Source: Bacteroidales bacterium (lineage in GTDB: Bacteria > Bacteroidota > Bacteroidia > Bacteroidales > WCHB1-69). Taken from it: 64,000 nt of DNA. This document shows positions 51,519 to 60,625 of this stretch, piece after piece; the stretch's first letter is position 1, and each line of letters starts with the position of its first letter. The stretch covers positions 74,546-138,545 of the forward strand of contig JAEETJ010000004.1 of NCBI GenBank assembly GCA_016290295.1. Direction: 5' to 3'. Both the position numbers and the translations under genes were made by a program. The notes below the pieces were generated by a model, which did no database searches, had not been told where the DNA came from, and saw only the letters and a list, made by a program, of their open reading frames with translations.

Positions 51519-52361
51519 ATGACAAGAGAAGATATTATCAAACCCGAAAATTTAGTGTACAAGCGCACCTCTGTTTTGAAGGATGCCACCATGCACTACT
51601 GCCCAGGCTGCGGACACGGTACTGTTCACAGAATCATCGCCGAGGTGATTGAAGAAATGGGCATTCAGGACAACGTCGTCGGTATTTCACCGGTAGGCTG
51701 CTCTGTTCTGGCTTACAATTATTTTGATGTTGACTTCGTGGAAGCCGCCCACGGCCGTGCTCCCGCCTGCGCATCAGCCATCAAACGTCTGCGCCCCGAT
51801 ACTTTCGTATTCTCATATCAGGGCGACGGTGACTTGGCTTCTATCGGTTGCGCCGAAGTAATGCACGCCTGCAACCGTGGCGAGAACATCACCATGATCT
51901 TCATCAACAACGGTATTTACGGTATGACCGGCGGTCAGATGGCTCCCACCACCCTTGAGGGTATGGAAACCGTGACTTGCCCCTATGGCCGTGACCCCGA
52001 AATCATGGGACACACCATGCGTTTGACCGAAGCATTGGCTCAGCTGCCCGGCACTTACTATGTGACCCGTCAGGCTGTTTACACTCCCGCTTTGGCCCGT
52101 AAATGCAAGAAAGCTATCCGTCAGGCCTTCGAGAACCAGAAACTCAACAAGGGCGTTTCTTTCGTGGAAGTTACCTCTAACTGTAACTCCGGCTGGAAGA
52201 TGACCGCTGTTCAGGCCAACAAATGGATGGAAGAAAACACACTGAAATACTTCCCGCTGGGCGATATGAAAGTGGATGGCAAATTCGATCCTAAGTTCAT
52301 CGAACGCGTCGCTACCTTCGACCAACCCAATGAGACACTTTATTCATTGAGAAAAAAATAA
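51519..52361 (+). CDS. vorA: 2-oxoacid:ferredoxin oxidoreductase beta subunit, TPP-binding
   Basis: A 280-residue TPP-binding subunit. The opening HYCPGCGHGTVHRIIAEVI and VGISPVGCSVLAYNYF supply pyrophosphate binding. The TPP motif is QGDGDLASIGCAEVMHACNRGENITMIFINN (GDGD...NN). GMTGGQMAPTTLEGM and VEVTSNCNSGWKM also fit. It lies between alpha and gamma subunits, as in other VOR-type operons. Confidence 0.93.
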   Translation: MTREDIIKPENLVYKRTSVLKDATMHYCPGCGHGTVHRIIAEVIEEMGIQDNVVGISPVGCSVLAYNYFDVDFVEAAHGRAPACASAIKRLRPDTFVFSYQGDGDLASIGCAEVMHACNRGENITMIFINNGIYGMTGGQMAPTTLEGMETVTCPYGRDPEIMGHTMRLTEALAQLPGTYYVTRQAVYTPALARKCKKAIRQAFENQKLNKGVSFVEVTSNCNSGWKMTAVQANKWMEENTLKYFPLGDMKVDGKFDPKFIERVATFDQPNETLYSLRKK

Positions 52362-52382
52362 TAACCTTAAATTCACAAAGCA

Positions 52383-52934
52383 ATGACAGAAGAAATAATT
52401 ATAGCAGGCTTCGGCGGTCAAGGTGTACTCTCAATGGGTAAAATCCTGGCTTACGCCGGCATTATGCAAGACAAGGAAGTCAGCTGGCTTCCCTCCTACG
52501 GACCTGAAATGCGTGGTGGTACTTCTAACGTAACGGTGATTTTGAGCGACGAGCGTATCTGCTCTCCTTATCTGAACCAGTTCGACACCGCCATCATCCT
52601 GAACCAGCAGTCCATGGACAAATTCGAAAGCTCAGTAAAACCCGGTGGTCTGTTGATTTATGACCCGAATGGTATTTCCCACCACCCCACCCGTAAAGAC
52701 ATCAACATCTATCAGGTGGCCGCTGCTGACAAAGCCAGCGAACTGGGTATCTCAAAGCTGTTCAACATGATTGTGCTGGGTGGTTTCCTCAAGGTGAAAC
52801 CCTTGGTAACCCCTGAAATGTTGCACAAAGGTTTGGAAAAATCTCTGCCCGAACGTCACCACCACCTCATTCCCAAGAACGAGGAAGCAGTGGAAATCGG
52901 CAAAGGTTTGCTGAAACCTTACCACACCCTGTAA
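52383..52934 (+). CDS. vorC: 2-oxoacid:ferredoxin oxidoreductase gamma subunit
   Basis: A 183-residue gamma subunit of the POR-gamma fold. GFGGQGVLSMGKILAYAGIM at the start, followed by SWLPSYGPEMRGGTSNVTVILSDERI and FNMIVLGGFLKVKPLVTPEM, is typical. It completes the enzyme as the last gene of the operon, and a strong terminator follows. Confidence 0.93.
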   Translation: MTEEIIIAGFGGQGVLSMGKILAYAGIMQDKEVSWLPSYGPEMRGGTSNVTVILSDERICSPYLNQFDTAIILNQQSMDKFESSVKPGGLLIYDPNGISHHPTRKDINIYQVAAADKASELGISKLFNMIVLGGFLKVKPLVTPEMLHKGLEKSLPERHHHLIPKNEEAVEIGKGLLKPYHTL

Positions 52935-52971
52935 TCGGTTGGGCGGATAAATGTTCGCCCTATCCATACTG

Positions 52972-52998
52972 AAAAAAGCCCGCAACTGCGGGCTTTTT
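52972..52998 (+). terminator. Intrinsic terminator of the vor operon
   Basis: AAAAGCCCGCA and TGCGGGCTTTT pair around a 2-nt centre (or a slightly larger loop), followed by TTTTT. It is 38 bp after the gamma stop. Confidence 0.88.
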
Positions 52999-53006
52999 CA
53001 TTTAAT

Positions 53007-53063
53007 GGACGCATGCTACGCGTACCAATAATTTACGGCTGCCACAATGTGACAGCCCTACAA
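53007..53063. repeat. GGACGC-type and TAATTTACGG-type repeats, second paired locus
   Basis: GGACGCATGCTACGCGTACC (imperfect hairpin) is followed by TAATTTACGGCTGC, the core CAC-AAT-GTG and ACAGCCCTACAA. Both repeat classes also lie together at 16903-16984, in the reverse order. Confidence 0.6.
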
Positions 53064-53087
53064 TCCTATCGTGTCTGAACACATTTA

Positions 53088-53492
53088 TCACGCGCACACC
53101 TCTTTGGGTAACAATATGGCACAACGGTCGATGATGACATTGGCATACTCGAAACCCGAATCACAAGTCTTCTTGTTTTTCGTACCGTCATAACCCATGT
53201 ACAAATGCATGGTCTCATAGCCGGCCACAATCGCCGCTAACAGTTTCCGATCGCGCTGGCCTGCTGCCTCCTTATACTTGTCTATTGACGGACGGCCTTT
53301 CCCCTTACGGATGTTCAGCAATGCATCAAGGGCTATCAAGCAGCCATTCCATAGGGTGTTGCCTGCCATTTTAATGTACTTCCCATCAGTATAAATCTTC
53401 AATTCAGGATCATAATTGGCTTCTATGATTACCTTTTCCGCATTGGCCACATATCTTCGGGCCTCTGCTATAGGATCTTTTAATTCTTTCAT
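53088..53492 (-). CDS. DUF5618 family protein
   Basis: A 134-residue helical protein: DPIAEARRYVANAEKVIIEA, YIKMAGNTLWNGCLIALDALLNIRKGKGRPSIDKYKEAA and YETMHLYMGYDGTKN. This matches DUF5618 of Bacteroidota, a family with a HEPN-like appearance. Its function is unknown; neighbours with nuclease-like or toxin-like features are sometimes seen in this class. It is 98 bp from a PD-(D/E)XK-like gene on the same strand. Confidence 0.82.
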   Translation of the reverse strand: MKELKDPIAEARRYVANAEKVIIEANYDPELKIYTDGKYIKMAGNTLWNGCLIALDALLNIRKGKGRPSIDKYKEAAGQRDRKLLAAIVAGYETMHLYMGYDGTKNKKTCDSGFEYANVIIDRCAILLPKEVCA

Positions 53493-53590
53493 AGCTGAAT
53501 ATTCGTTTTTCTGTTTATACTAATTCCCTTATCTGCCGGGCATCCTATTCTGCTCAACTAGATTTGTCTCGGCAGAACTACTCCACAGCA

Positions 53591-54061
53591 TTAGAACACT
53601 TCCCTGTTTTTTGGTTTTTCTAAAGAAAACATCCCATCGCTGAGAGGAGAAAGCACATATAGTCCCTTGCGTTGGGCATATTTGTCTGAGCCATTGGCGA
53701 AGCGCATAGCCGCAATGGCCGCATATATTTTCTTACCTTCGAACTCATGAAAGATCTCCTTGAAATGTTTCATTTTTCTGAGAAAGTAGTCAACATCCTT
53801 CTTAAAACATGTCGTCTTCACCTCCACAGCTACGGCTTCCGTTTTGTTGCATAACAGCGCATCCACCTCCATTTCTTCCTCTCCAGCCTTCTCGCGACGA
53901 GAACCCTCGTAGGTATGGTCAATGTCAATTCCCTCAGCTTTGAAGACTTTCAGTGCCGCTGGCTTACAAAGATCTTCTATCATCTTGCCAAATTCATTCG
54001 TAAAGCCCCCATAGCGCTTATTGGCTTCCTCAATTTGTTGTTCGGCGAACAAAAGATTCAT
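53591..54061 (-). CDS. PD-(D/E)XK nuclease-like protein (DUF3782-related), short form
   Basis: A 156-residue protein with a PD-(D/E)XK-like core: EMEVDALLCNKTEAVAVEVKTT (Asp, then Glu-x-Lys). The flank KDVDYFLRKMKHFKEIFHEFEGKKIYAAIAAMRFANGSDKYAQRKGLYVL matches the C-terminal part of DUF3782-type proteins. The long coiled-coil that usually precedes this domain is mostly missing, leaving only EQQIEEANKRYGGFTNEFGKMIEDL, so this may be a short or truncated relative. ATG 54061 (MNLLFAEQQIEE) was chosen; ATG 54103 is also possible, while the track start is a TTG. Function is unknown. Confidence 0.65.
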   Translation of the reverse strand: MNLLFAEQQIEEANKRYGGFTNEFGKMIEDLCKPAALKVFKAEGIDIDHTYEGSRREKAGEEEMEVDALLCNKTEAVAVEVKTTCFKKDVDYFLRKMKHFKEIFHEFEGKKIYAAIAAMRFANGSDKYAQRKGLYVLSPLSDGMFSLEKPKNREVF

Positions 54062-54119
54062 AGGTAACAAATAGTTATATAGGCATCCCAAAGCATCTCG
54101 CATAAAGGAACAAAGAAAC

Positions 54120-54155
54120 AAAAAGAGGCCGACATTAGATTTTTTGTCGGCCTCA
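54120..54155 (-). terminator. Terminator of the FISUMP gene
   Basis: GAGGCCGACA and TGTCGGCCTC form a perfect 10-bp stem around a 10-nt loop; on the minus strand it runs into TTTTTG. It lies 33 bp past the FISUMP stop. Confidence 0.85.
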
Positions 54156-54187
54156 ATGCCATTATACTCTGCAAAAAATAGGAAAGT

Positions 54188-57100
54188 CTAGTCACGAAGA
54201 CATCTGACAGATAAGCCACAATATTTCATTACTTGTTCATTGCTCATAGTAGCACGGTTGTACCATAGGGACAAATAACAAGCAAATCCACTACCAATTT
54301 CGGTAGCACTCCATAAACACGCGCATCCACCAAGTTGGTTATAATAAATGAAAAAACCAACAGGGAAGGCAGAAAAGCCAGTGGAATTATTGGAATCTTG
54401 GTCATTGCCCACTGTACAAGTTTCAGAATAAGTATTCCACCCACTGGGGGAAGCTAAAGACTTGGCAATATTAGTATTATTAGAGCCACAAATATGGTAC
54501 ATGGAGAGATAATTGGCCAATTGCGTCCATTCAGTACTGCTTGGCACATGCCAACCATTGGGGCAAACGCCTTGCACCCCACTAGGATTAGTTGAGGACG
54601 ATGAGGCATTATGCATAACGGCAGTCCAATTGTATAGATAGCCATAAGTGGAAACACTGTCTGGAATCCCATAAGGATAATAGAGAAAAGCCGAATCGCT
54701 ACTATAGGTACTGCCACCAAGAGGAATACTTGTACCATCGGCATAATGCGTGGTGCGAAGATTCTCCCTCATCCAACATTGATTGCCTATCTGCACAGTA
54801 TTGTATATATTGTTATCATAATCGGTCACTGATGGGACATCAGGACAGGCTTGTGGACTGCAAGGAGTGGTAAAAATCACTTGATTGCCGTAGGCTGTTC
54901 CCACGCTATTAGTGGCGTATGCACGCACGTAATAACTGGTTCCAGCAGCCAAACCTGTAATATTGCTAGAAAAGCTACCCGTGCCACCACCGTCAACTGA
55001 ATGACTATCTGCCAATGTGGGCAACGGCAAAGTACTCCAACACACACCACGGGCTGTCACATCGGCGCCACCAGTAGAGGTAACAATTCCACCAGATATG
55101 GCAGAGGTCAGAGACAGTTGAGTATAGACAGCTGAGGTAATTACAGTAGGAACGACAGGATCTTGTTCTTCATCAAGAAGACAACGAACGGAGATTGCAT
55201 TATCCTTATCAACATCACCATTATATACAATGGCATCATAATAAATGAGGCTATGACCAAAAACTTTACTATTACTGTTCTCGGTAGCACTCCAATAGCT
55301 CACATAATCGCCGAAAGTAAAGTAATTTCCCAGGGCGTAAAAGCCAGCAGGTAGAGCCGAGAAACCAGTGACATTGTTGGTAGTACGGTCATTGCCAATG
55401 CTGCAAGTTCCATCATGGGTATACCACCCTCTGGTAGCGGCCAAGGACTTGGCGATATAACTTGTGTTGGAATTGCACACATTCTCACTTTGAGAGGAAA
55501 CAAAGTCGAACAGTTGCATCCATTCCGCCTCACTTGGCACATGCCAGCCTTCAGGACAAATACCTTGAACTCCGCTACGATTGACTGAAGAGGAAGTTGA
55601 AGGATGTATCACGGCAGTCCAATTGTAAAGGTAACCATAGGTGGCAACAACACTATGGTCGTTGTCTGGATTGTATCGATAAGGTGTACTATTGGAATAA
55701 GTGTTTCCCATGGCTATTTCTGTCCCATCGGAATAATGTTCAGTACGAAGGTTCTCACGCATCCAACATTGATTGCCTATCTTCACAGTATTGTATATAT
55801 TGCCATCGTAATCCGTCACTGATGGAATGTCCGGACAAGCCTGTGCATACGCTGAACCACTCACATCCCTTATGCATCGTACTGAAAATCCATAGATATT
55901 AACAGCTTCTCCGATGAATACGGAAGAAGAGTTGTATACGAGAGTGCTTACATAAGCTTCGCTAGTGGGGTTCGTAGTACTCCAGAAATGGGCTTCTTCA
56001 CCAAAACCATAGGTGTAACCATTTCTACTATAAGCACCTGCTGGCAAAGCCGAAAAGAATGTGGTATTGTTGGTGGAAAGGTCGTTACCTACAGTACACG
56101 GCCCCGAATAAGTATGCCATCCTATGGTGTCCGCCAAAGACTTTGCTATACCATCACAGACATATTCGTCCTGTTCTGAAACATAATCCACCAATTGCAT
56201 CCATTCATCTGCACTCGGCACATGCCAACCCGTTGGACAAACCCCCTGAACCCCACTTGGGTTGTTAGTAGATGTAAGCACAGCGTTCAATGCCGCTTTC
56301 AAATTATAGAGATAGCCATAAGTATAGACATTATTTGTGTCATTGTTAGGAACGTAACGGTAGCCAACATTATGACTTGTAGTACTTCCAACAGGAATAC
56401 TTGTACCATCAGCATAATGTGTGGCACGCAGGTTTTCCCTCATCCAACACTGTTCTCCAATCAGCACCGTGTTATATATATTACCATCATAATCTGTCAC
56501 CGTGGGAGTGCCTGGACAAGCTCTTCCTATGGCAGACTGGAATCGCAAGGTTAAAAATTGGGAATCGTGCTGAGTTTGAGTAATATGTTCACTTTCGAAC
56601 TCCACCCCATCAATGATAACATACCCTACATACTCCATCATGTCGCCCAAAACAAATGTTTGATTTGTGCTTCCTTTCATTGCCTTGCCCAAGTCTAGCT
56701 TATAGCTGAGAGTCTGCCCCTCATATTCAATCATACTGCTTCCTCCATTACCTTTGCTTACCATTTTGATGCTGGCAGAGTATTTGCCTGACTGAGCATG
56801 TAGGAAATAAACCTGCGCATTGGGCAAGGACAACCTAAACCGATGCGTTCCGTCACTCAACAAGCCTTCATAACGGACAAGTTCTTTTCCCGACAAGTCG
56901 GAAACCCACAATGTAGTCCGACCTGCTTCAGCTTTATGCAATTGTACCGTAGTGATTCCATCAAAAGGATTAGGAATATTCTGCTCCAATGAAAAAACAT
57001 TTGCTACATGTTCAGCAATACGCGTAGAATTTTGCATCTCCAAGACAGTGTCAGGCCAATAAATGGTTTCCGTCCAATTTCTGCTCAAGTTGCTTATCAC

Positions 57101-57226
57101 TACCCGATTCAATCGCAGATATCTACCACTTGTGTCTTGACCTGAGAAAGTCAAGGTGACTACTTGCTGAGCACACAAAATCATACTTGTCAAACATATT
57201 GCAACTAAAAACAATAATCTTTTCAT
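54188..57226 (-). CDS. Multidomain FISUMP surface protein with internal T9SS-tail-like domain
   Basis: A 1012-residue exported protein with signal peptide MKRLLFLVAICLTSMILCAQ. Residues about 77-156 resemble a type IX secretion tail (FSLEQNIPNPFDGITTVQL, GKELVRYEG, GTHRFRLSL) but are not at the C-terminus. Three FISUMP (fibrobacter succinogenes major paralogous) domains start near residues 237, 462 and 793. Each has CPxxPxVTDYDxNIYNTVxIG, QCWMRENLR, HYxDGTxI and GVQGxCPxGWHVPSxxEW, and each ends in SVRCLRD or SVRCIRD. A fibronectin-like segment (GVCWSTLPLPTLADS, YYVRAYATNSVGTAYGN) separates repeats two and three. It probably sits on the cell surface; ligand and function are unknown. ATG 57226 opens the signal peptide. 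Confidence 0.88.
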   Translation of the reverse strand: MKRLLFLVAICLTSMILCAQQVVTLTFSGQDTSGRYLRLNRVVISNLSRNWTETIYWPDTVLEMQNSTRIAEHVANVFSLEQNIPNPFDGITTVQLHKAEAGRTTLWVSDLSGKELVRYEGLLSDGTHRFRLSLPNAQVYFLHAQSGKYSASIKMVSKGNGGSSMIEYEGQTLSYKLDLGKAMKGSTNQTFVLGDMMEYVGYVIIDGVEFESEHITQTQHDSQFLTLRFQSAIGRACPGTPTVTDYDGNIYNTVLIGEQCWMRENLRATHYADGTSIPVGSTTSHNVGYRYVPNNDTNNVYTYGYLYNLKAALNAVLTSTNNPSGVQGVCPTGWHVPSADEWMQLVDYVSEQDEYVCDGIAKSLADTIGWHTYSGPCTVGNDLSTNNTTFFSALPAGAYSRNGYTYGFGEEAHFWSTTNPTSEAYVSTLVYNSSSVFIGEAVNIYGFSVRCIRDVSGSAYAQACPDIPSVTDYDGNIYNTVKIGNQCWMRENLRTEHYSDGTEIAMGNTYSNSTPYRYNPDNDHSVVATYGYLYNWTAVIHPSTSSSVNRSGVQGICPEGWHVPSEAEWMQLFDFVSSQSENVCNSNTSYIAKSLAATRGWYTHDGTCSIGNDRTTNNVTGFSALPAGFYALGNYFTFGDYVSYWSATENSNSKVFGHSLIYYDAIVYNGDVDKDNAISVRCLLDEEQDPVVPTVITSAVYTQLSLTSAISGGIVTSTGGADVTARGVCWSTLPLPTLADSHSVDGGGTGSFSSNITGLAAGTSYYVRAYATNSVGTAYGNQVIFTTPCSPQACPDVPSVTDYDNNIYNTVQIGNQCWMRENLRTTHYADGTSIPLGGSTYSSDSAFLYYPYGIPDSVSTYGYLYNWTAVMHNASSSSTNPSGVQGVCPNGWHVPSSTEWTQLANYLSMYHICGSNNTNIAKSLASPSGWNTYSETCTVGNDQDSNNSTGFSAFPVGFFIYYNQLGGCACLWSATEIGSGFACYLSLWYNRATMSNEQVMKYCGLSVRCLRD

Positions 57227-57311
57227 AAGAGTTAATATGTTCACATTTTAGGAGTTTGAAGTTCTTAGGGAATCAAGTTTTTCCCAAAATATCGTCCTAT
57301 ATAATTTTATT

Positions 57312-57348
57312 TCAAAAAAAGGCAAATGCCAGAATATTCTGGCATTTG
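57312..57348 (-). terminator. Terminator of mscL
   Basis: CAAATGCCAGAAT and ATTCTGGCATTTG form a perfect palindrome of 26 nt; on the minus strand it is followed by CCTTTTTTTGAAAT. It is 67 bp past the MscL stop. Confidence 0.85.
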
Positions 57349-57376
57349 CGGTTAGAAAAACTTATCTTTATTGCGG

Positions 57377-57384
57377 CAAATATA
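57377..57384 (-). promoter_or_regulatory. Possible -7 box between mscL and the FISUMP gene
   Basis: Minus-strand TATATTTG fits TAnnTTTG. It would start a transcript that must pass the mscL terminator before reaching the FISUMP gene 150 nt on. It may be fortuitous. Confidence 0.35.
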
Positions 57385-57414
57385 GCACTTAATTCGGAAA
57401 TGTTTTTCTGTCTC

Positions 57415-57849
57415 TTATTTCTGTTTCAGCAGGTCTCTGATTTCGGTCAACAGAACTTCTTCCTTAGTGGGTTCTGGTTCTGCGGGAGCTGCGGGAGCTT
57501 CTTCCTCTGGTTTTTTCACCATATTGGAAGCTTTGTTGATCAGCTTAATCACCAAGAAAATACAGAAAGCAACGATGAGGAAATCTACTGTTGTCTGAAT
57601 AAAGTTACCATAATTCAGCGTAACAGCCTCTTTGACTACTTCCTCACCATTCATGACGGCAGGTCTTAATGTTGCTGAAAGGGTCGTAAAATCGACATTC
57701 CCGATTAAAGCACCAATCAATGGCATCAGAAGGTCATTGACTAATGAGGTTACAATTTTGCCGAACGCACCACCGATGATAACACCGATAGCCATGTCCA
57801 TAACATTGCCTTTCATGGCAAATTCCTTAAATTCTTTGAAAAAACCCAT
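57415..57849 (-). CDS. mscL: Large-conductance mechanosensitive channel MscL
   Basis: A 144-residue inner-membrane channel that opens under membrane tension and releases solutes during osmotic down-shock. The N-terminal helix and TM1 are [42 protein letters not shown]2 is [26 protein letters not shown]. The C-terminal bundle is [14 protein letters not shown], preceded by a Pro-Ala-Glu linker ([13 protein letters not shown]) longer than in E. coli. It has a -7 box at 57903. Confidence 0.97.
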   Translation of the reverse strand: MGFFKEFKEFAMKGNVMDMAIGVIIGGAFGKIVTSLVNDLLMPLIGALIGNVDFTTLSATLRPAVMNGEEVVKEAVTLNYGNFIQTTVDFLIVAFCIFLVIKLINKASNMVKKPEEEAPAAPAEPEPTKEEVLLTEIRDLLKQK

Positions 57850-57902
57850 AGTGTATAAATTTAGTTAGTAAATAAAAATGATTTTCGTTATAAATGCTTC
57901 GG

Positions 57903-57910
57903 CAAAATTA
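57903..57910 (-). promoter_or_regulatory. -7 box of mscL
   Basis: Minus-strand TAATTTTG, 53 nt upstream of ATG 57849, partly adjoining the rplQ terminator. Confidence 0.6.
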
Positions 57911-57950
57911 AAAAAAAAACTCTCTTGTTGTACACAAAGAGAGTTTTTAT
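57911..57950 (-). terminator. Terminator of the alpha/spc ribosomal operon
   Basis: AAAACTCTCTT and AAGAGAGTTTT pair around GTTGTACACA; on the minus strand the hairpin runs into a long T-run. It follows the L17 stop by about 30 bp. Confidence 0.83.
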
Positions 57951-57978
57951 TTTAAAGAAAATCTCAAGAACGTGCTGA

Positions 57979-58470
57979 TTATTCAGCGGCAGGAGCTTCT
58001 TCAGTAGCGGGAGCTTCAGCAACTGGAGCCTCAACTTCAGCCTTGGGAGCTGATTTCTTGCTACGTCTTGTTCTGGTGGTTTTCTTCTTGGTTTCGGTGG
58101 TGGTGTAAGTTTCATTGTAATCCACCAATTCGATGATGCACATTTCTGCGTTATCACCTTTTCTGAAACCGGTTTTCAGAATACGGGTATAACCGCCTGG
58201 ACGGTCAGCCACCTTCTGGGAAACTTCTCTGAACAGTTCGCTAACGGCGAATTTGTTGTGCAGGGAAGCGAAAACCATACGTCTTGAGTGAGTGGTGTCA
58301 TTCTTGCTGCGCGTAATCAACGGTTCCACAAATTTCTTCAACTCTTTAGCCTTGGCCAGAGTGGTATGGATGTGTTTATGCATGATCAGTGAAGCAGCCA
58401 TATTGGACAGCATGGCAGCTCTATGCGCGCTTGTTCTTCCTAAATGATTGATTCTTTTAGCGTGTCTCAT
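57979..58470 (-). CDS. rplQ: 50S ribosomal protein L17
   Basis: A 163-residue L17 with the standard core (about 1-115: [73 protein letters not shown]). An extension of about 45 residues follows, first basic ([13 protein letters not shown]), then Ala-Pro-Glu rich ([17 protein letters not shown]). Such tails are common in Bacteroidota ribosomal proteins. It is the last gene of the operon, 5 bp after rpoA. Confidence 0.97.
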   Translation of the reverse strand: MRHAKRINHLGRTSAHRAAMLSNMAASLIMHKHIHTTLAKAKELKKFVEPLITRSKNDTTHSRRMVFASLHNKFAVSELFREVSQKVADRPGGYTRILKTGFRKGDNAEMCIIELVDYNETYTTTETKKKTTRTRRSKKSAPKAEVEAPVAEAPATEEAPAAE

Positions 58471-58475
58471 GATTC

Positions 58476-59471
58476 TTAATCCTTATCTAATTTATACTTT
58501 GATACATTCATTCCAAATTCCAGACCTTTCGACTTCACCAAATCTTCCAATTCGGCCAAAGATTTCTTACCGAAATTTCTGAACTTCAACAAATCGCTCT
58601 TATGAATAGCAACGAGGTCTCCCAAAGTCTCCAACTCAGCGGTTTTCAAGCAGTTCAACGCACGAACTGACAAATCCATATCCACCAGTTTTGACTTCAG
58701 AATCTGACGGGTCAGCTTAGAAGCATCGTCAAATTCCTCATTGGAAACGCTGGTTTCCGGAGAGTCAACAGCAATCTTCTCGTCTGAGAACAAGGCAAAG
58801 TGCTGGATTAAAATCTTAGCTGCTTCTTTCAGAGCATCTTTCGGATGGATAGAACCATCGGTGTCGATGTCAAGCACCAACTTCTCGAAGTCGGTACGCT
58901 GTTCAACACGGTAATTCTCAACGGCATATTTCACATTCTTGATAGGAGTGTGAATAGAGTCGATGGTAATTACACCGATGCCTTCGTGCAGTGATTTGTT
59001 CTCTTCAGCGGGCACATAGCCACGACCCTTATCGATAGTGATTTCCATAGAAAGCACTACTTCGGGTTCCATGCGGCAGATGAGCAAATCGGGATTCAGC
59101 ACTTGGAAATAGTTCAAGAAACGGTTCATATCGCCAGCAGTGAATTTGTCCTGACCGGAGATAACGATTTTTGCAGTTTCCGAGTTGTTGTTCTCGATTT
59201 TGTTTTTGAATCGAATCTGCTTGAGGTTAAGGATGATGTCGGTAACATCTTCCATAACACCCTGGATAGAGGAAAATTCCTGCACCACGCCTTCGATTTT
59301 GATGGATGTGATGGCATAGCCTTCGAGCGAGGAAATTAAAACACGACGCAAGGCGTTTCCAATGGTCATACCGTACCCTTGCTGCAGGGGGCGGAACTCA
59401 AACTTACCATGGAAGTCGTCGGCTTCGATCATGATAACCTTGTCGGGCTTTTGAAACGTTAAAATTGCCAT
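58476..59471 (-). CDS. rpoA: DNA-directed RNA polymerase alpha subunit
   Basis: A 331-residue alpha subunit. The N-terminal dimerisation domain has [28 protein letters not shown]-type sequence (here [19 protein letters not shown]). The C-terminal domain, which contacts UP elements and activators, has [51 protein letters not shown]. The track begins at 59537 with an unlikely [13 protein letters not shown] 59471 ([10 protein letters not shown]) is standard. It follows rpsD and precedes rplQ, as in other bacteria. Confidence 0.98.
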   Translation of the reverse strand: MAILTFQKPDKVIMIEADDFHGKFEFRPLQQGYGMTIGNALRRVLISSLEGYAITSIKIEGVVQEFSSIQGVMEDVTDIILNLKQIRFKNKIENNNSETAKIVISGQDKFTAGDMNRFLNYFQVLNPDLLICRMEPEVVLSMEITIDKGRGYVPAEENKSLHEGIGVITIDSIHTPIKNVKYAVENYRVEQRTDFEKLVLDIDTDGSIHPKDALKEAAKILIQHFALFSDEKIAVDSPETSVSNEEFDDASKLTRQILKSKLVDMDLSVRALNCLKTAELETLGDLVAIHKSDLLKFRNFGKKSLAELEDLVKSKGLEFGMNVSKYKLDKD

Positions 59472-59562
59472 TTCTATTTTGTTTTTATTGTTATTTACTT
59501 TTTTTATGCGGCGATTGCGGTTATTCCGCAATACCATGTTAACTCCTGGCTTTCAATCACCA

Positions 59563-60168
59563 TTATTTGGAGTACAATTCAACGATAGCCTGTTCGTTGA
59601 TAGTTTCAGGAATTTCCTCTCTTTCAGGATAATTCATGAATTTGCCGCTCATCATATTGCCGTCCCATTCCAACCATGAGAAGGTATTGGTTTTACCGCT
59701 CAATGAGTTGGTGATCACTTCCAGAGATTTTGAACGTTCGCGAACTGCCACGATGTCTCCAGGAACGAGCAGAGCTGAAGGAATATTGCAGATCTGACCA
59801 TTCAGAAGGATATGTCTGTGGCTCACCAGCTGACGTGCAGCGGCTCTTGAAGGAGCAATACCCAAACGGAACACCACATTGTCCAAACGTGATTCGATGA
59901 GTTTCATCAAGTTCTGACCAGTGATACCTTTCTTACGGGCAGCAGCGTGGAACAATTTTCTAAACTGACGTTCCAGAATACCGTAGGTATATTTTGCTTT
60001 CTGTTTTTCTTGCAGCTGCATACCATATTCTGATAATTTTGAACGTCTTCTGGACTGACCATGCTGTCCGGGAGGATAATTTTTGTGTTCAAAATATTTG
60101 TCAGCTCCATAAATAGGTTCATGGAACTTTCTTGCAATCTTGGTTTTAGGTCCTGTATATCTTGCCAT
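59563..60168 (-). CDS. rpsD: 30S ribosomal protein S4
   Basis: A 201-residue S4, a primary 16S rRNA-binding and assembly protein. [21 protein letters not shown] and [40 protein letters not shown] are family-typical. The S4 RNA-binding domain follows ([32 protein letters not shown]). No zinc Cys cluster is present. Gene order between rpsK and rpoA is conserved. Gap to rpoA is 91 bp and holds a loose GCGG palindrome near 59518. Confidence 0.98.
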   Translation of the reverse strand: MARYTGPKTKIARKFHEPIYGADKYFEHKNYPPGQHGQSRRRSKLSEYGMQLQEKQKAKYTYGILERQFRKLFHAAARKKGITGQNLMKLIESRLDNVVFRLGIAPSRAAARQLVSHRHILLNGQICNIPSALLVPGDIVAVRERSKSLEVITNSLSGKTNTFSWLEWDGNMMSGKFMNYPEREEIPETINEQAIVELYSK

Positions 60169-60209
60169 TTTCTTGCTATTTTAAGGTTCTTTATACTGAT
60201 TTTGATAAA

Positions 60210-60599
60210 TTATACACGTCTGCGTTTTGGAGGACGGCAACCATTGTGCGGAAGTGGAGTCACGTCGGTGATTTCTTCCACCATGATACCGGCGGCGTGA
60301 ATAGTTCTGATAGCGGATTCTCTACCACCACCAGGTCCCTTTACAAAAACCTTAACTTTTCTTAAGCCAAGATCATAGGCGACTTTAGCACAATCCTGGG
60401 CAGCCATCTGAGCTGCATAGGGAGTGTTTTTCTTGGAGCCTCTGAATCCCATCTTACCAGCGGAAGACCATGAAATAACTTGGCCGTCGCTGTTGGTGAG
60501 GGAAACAATAACATTATTGAACGACGCATAAACGAAGGCCTTGCCCATTGCATCAATTCTAACAACTTTTTTCTTTGTTGATTTGGTATTCTTTGCCAT
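60210..60599 (-). CDS. rpsK: 30S ribosomal protein S11
   Basis: A 129-residue S11 of the platform. [48 protein letters not shown] and [20 protein letters not shown], then [18 protein letters not shown] at the end, are invariant family motifs. It follows rpsM after 26 bp. Confidence 0.98.
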   Translation of the reverse strand: MAKNTKSTKKKVVRIDAMGKAFVYASFNNVIVSLTNSDGQVISWSSAGKMGFRGSKKNTPYAAQMAAQDCAKVAYDLGLRKVKVFVKGPGGGRESAIRTIHAAGIMVEEITDVTPLPHNGCRPPKRRRV

Positions 60600-60625
60600 A
60601 ATACTATTTCCTGATAATCAATTAA

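Noticed and set aside
50780-51592. 270-codon minus-strand ORF opposite vorB and vorA
   Set aside because: It spans two well-identified genes, is rich in Phe, His and Val as expected for an antisense reading, and has no family.
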